Assembly (NCBI GenBank): GCA_030039525.1
Contig: JASHVI010000186.1
Span: forward strand, 1 to 7,247
DNA length: 7,247 bases
Origin: Thermoplasmata archaeon
Lineage (GTDB): Archaea > Thermoplasmatota > Thermoplasmata > Lutacidiplasmatales > UBA184
Direction of reading: 5' to 3'
Shown: in pieces, positions 6,866-7,247 of the stretch
Layout: every line of letters starts with the position of its first letter
Numbering within the stretch: the stretch's first letter is position 1
Made by a program: the position numbers and the translations under genes
The notes under the pieces: model-generated
Databases searched by the model: none
What the model was told of the DNA's origin: nothing
The model's input: only the letters and a program-made list of their open reading frames with translations

Positions 6866-7247
6866 GCGGCGCCGAGGGCCGGTCGGAGGAGGTCGGCGAG
6901 GCGCTCCGCGGTCGCCTCCCGGCCGAGGTCGGAGGTGTCGAGGGTCCGGTCGTACGATTCCCGCTCGGGATCGACGCCGTAGAGCCGGGTGTACCGGCGC
7001 CGCTCGCTCTCGGAGCGGGCGCGCATGCGCTCGAGGGAGGTCGCCCGGTCCGTCCCCTCGCGGCCCGCGAGCCGGGCCGCCCGCACCTCCTCGCGGGCGT
7101 CGACCCGGACCGCGAAGACCGCCCGGCCGGCCCTTCGGAGGAGGGCGCCGACGACGCGCGCGTCGATCAGCATCCCGGGCTCGGCGAGCGCCTGGAGCGC
7201 CTCGTCGAGGCGCCGGTCGACCTCCTCGTGCGCCTCGGCGTACCGCG
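6862..7247 (-). CDS. cmk: Cytidylate kinase, archaeal type (partial, N-terminus beyond right edge)
   Basis: This is the C-terminal 127 residues of a cytidylate kinase, which phosphorylates CMP/dCMP to CDP/dCDP with ATP. The reading frame runs open past the right edge, so the ATG at 7173 is an internal methionine and not the start: in-frame codons upstream of it read YAEAHEEVDRRLDEALQ and belong to the same protein. Recognisable family parts are the segment GMLIDARVVGALLRRAG (the 'vlegRl' strand region), FAVRVDAREEVRAARLAGRE (lid/Arg-rich region, with two arginines before a RE pair), ERMRARSESERRRYTRLYGVD (the characteristic RE-x-x-x-x-RY-x-x-x-YG-D motif, here with some substitutions) and YDRTLDTSDL (the 'YD...nT..l' end motif). 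The ATP-binding P-loop would lie outside the window. The stop overlaps the cbf5 start. The cmk-cbf5 neighbourhood is common in archaea, usually inside the adk/ribosomal protein cluster, and supports the call. Confidence 0.85.
   Translation of the reverse strand, partial: RYAEAHEEVDRRLDEALQALAEPGMLIDARVVGALLRRAGRAVFAVRVDAREEVRAARLAGREGTDRATSLERMRARSESERRRYTRLYGVDPERESYDRTLDTSDLGREATAERLADLLRPALGAA

Noticed and set aside
5912..6982. A 356-codon plus-strand frame opposite cbf5
   Set aside because: Antisense shadow of cbf5 with a compositionally biased product and no recognisable motif.
7171..7173. ATG as the start of a 103-residue protein
   Set aside because: The frame continues upstream to the window edge with sequence that fits cytidylate kinase, so this is an internal methionine of a truncated gene.

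Overview
The window reads as archaeal chromosome of high GC content (roughly 70% by eye). The archaeal assignment rests on a Cbf5-type tRNA/rRNA pseudouridine synthase with a C-terminal PUA domain, translationally coupled to an archaeal-type cytidylate kinase. It is supported by isolated AT-rich TATA-like islands lying about 25-30 bases upstream of GTG start codons, the geometry of leaderless archaeal transcripts, and by secreted proteins rich in N-x-S/T sequons. A high-GC Thermoplasmatota-like lineage is my best guess, but this is inference and not proven by the window.

Layout from left to right: (1) bases 1-1486, minus strand, a two-gene ABC exporter operon. The permease gene comes first and the ATPase gene follows 2 bases later, running off the left edge. 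(2) Bases 1487-1596, a short divergent promoter interval with two AT islands and a 17-base palindrome at the permease start. (3) Bases 1597-2874, plus strand, a secreted phosphoesterase / acid phosphatase-like enzyme with a signal peptide. (4) Bases 2889-5888, minus strand, a 999-residue MMPL/RND-family transporter, convergent with the phosphoesterase across only 14 bases. (5) Bases 5921-6865, minus strand, cbf5. (6) Bases 6862-7247, minus strand, the C-terminal part of cmk, cut by the right edge. Genes cover nearly everything; the only sizeable gap is the ~110-base divergent interval. I see no RNA genes, mobile elements, repeat arrays or CRISPR.

Functionally, cmk-cbf5 is a housekeeping pair (pyrimidine nucleotide supply and RNA modification). 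The rest is cell-envelope business: an ABC-2 exporter of unknown substrate, an extracytoplasmic phosphate-ester hydrolase, and an RND pump with an unusually large, asymmetric first ectodomain. The MMPL gene follows cbf5 on the same strand but appears to have its own TATA element overlapping the cbf5 stop codon. I see no convincing undescribed multi-gene system here. The points most worth checking are the promoter/palindrome at the permease start, the enlarged MMPL ectodomain with the protein's only two cysteines, and the leaderless promoter embedded at the end of cbf5.
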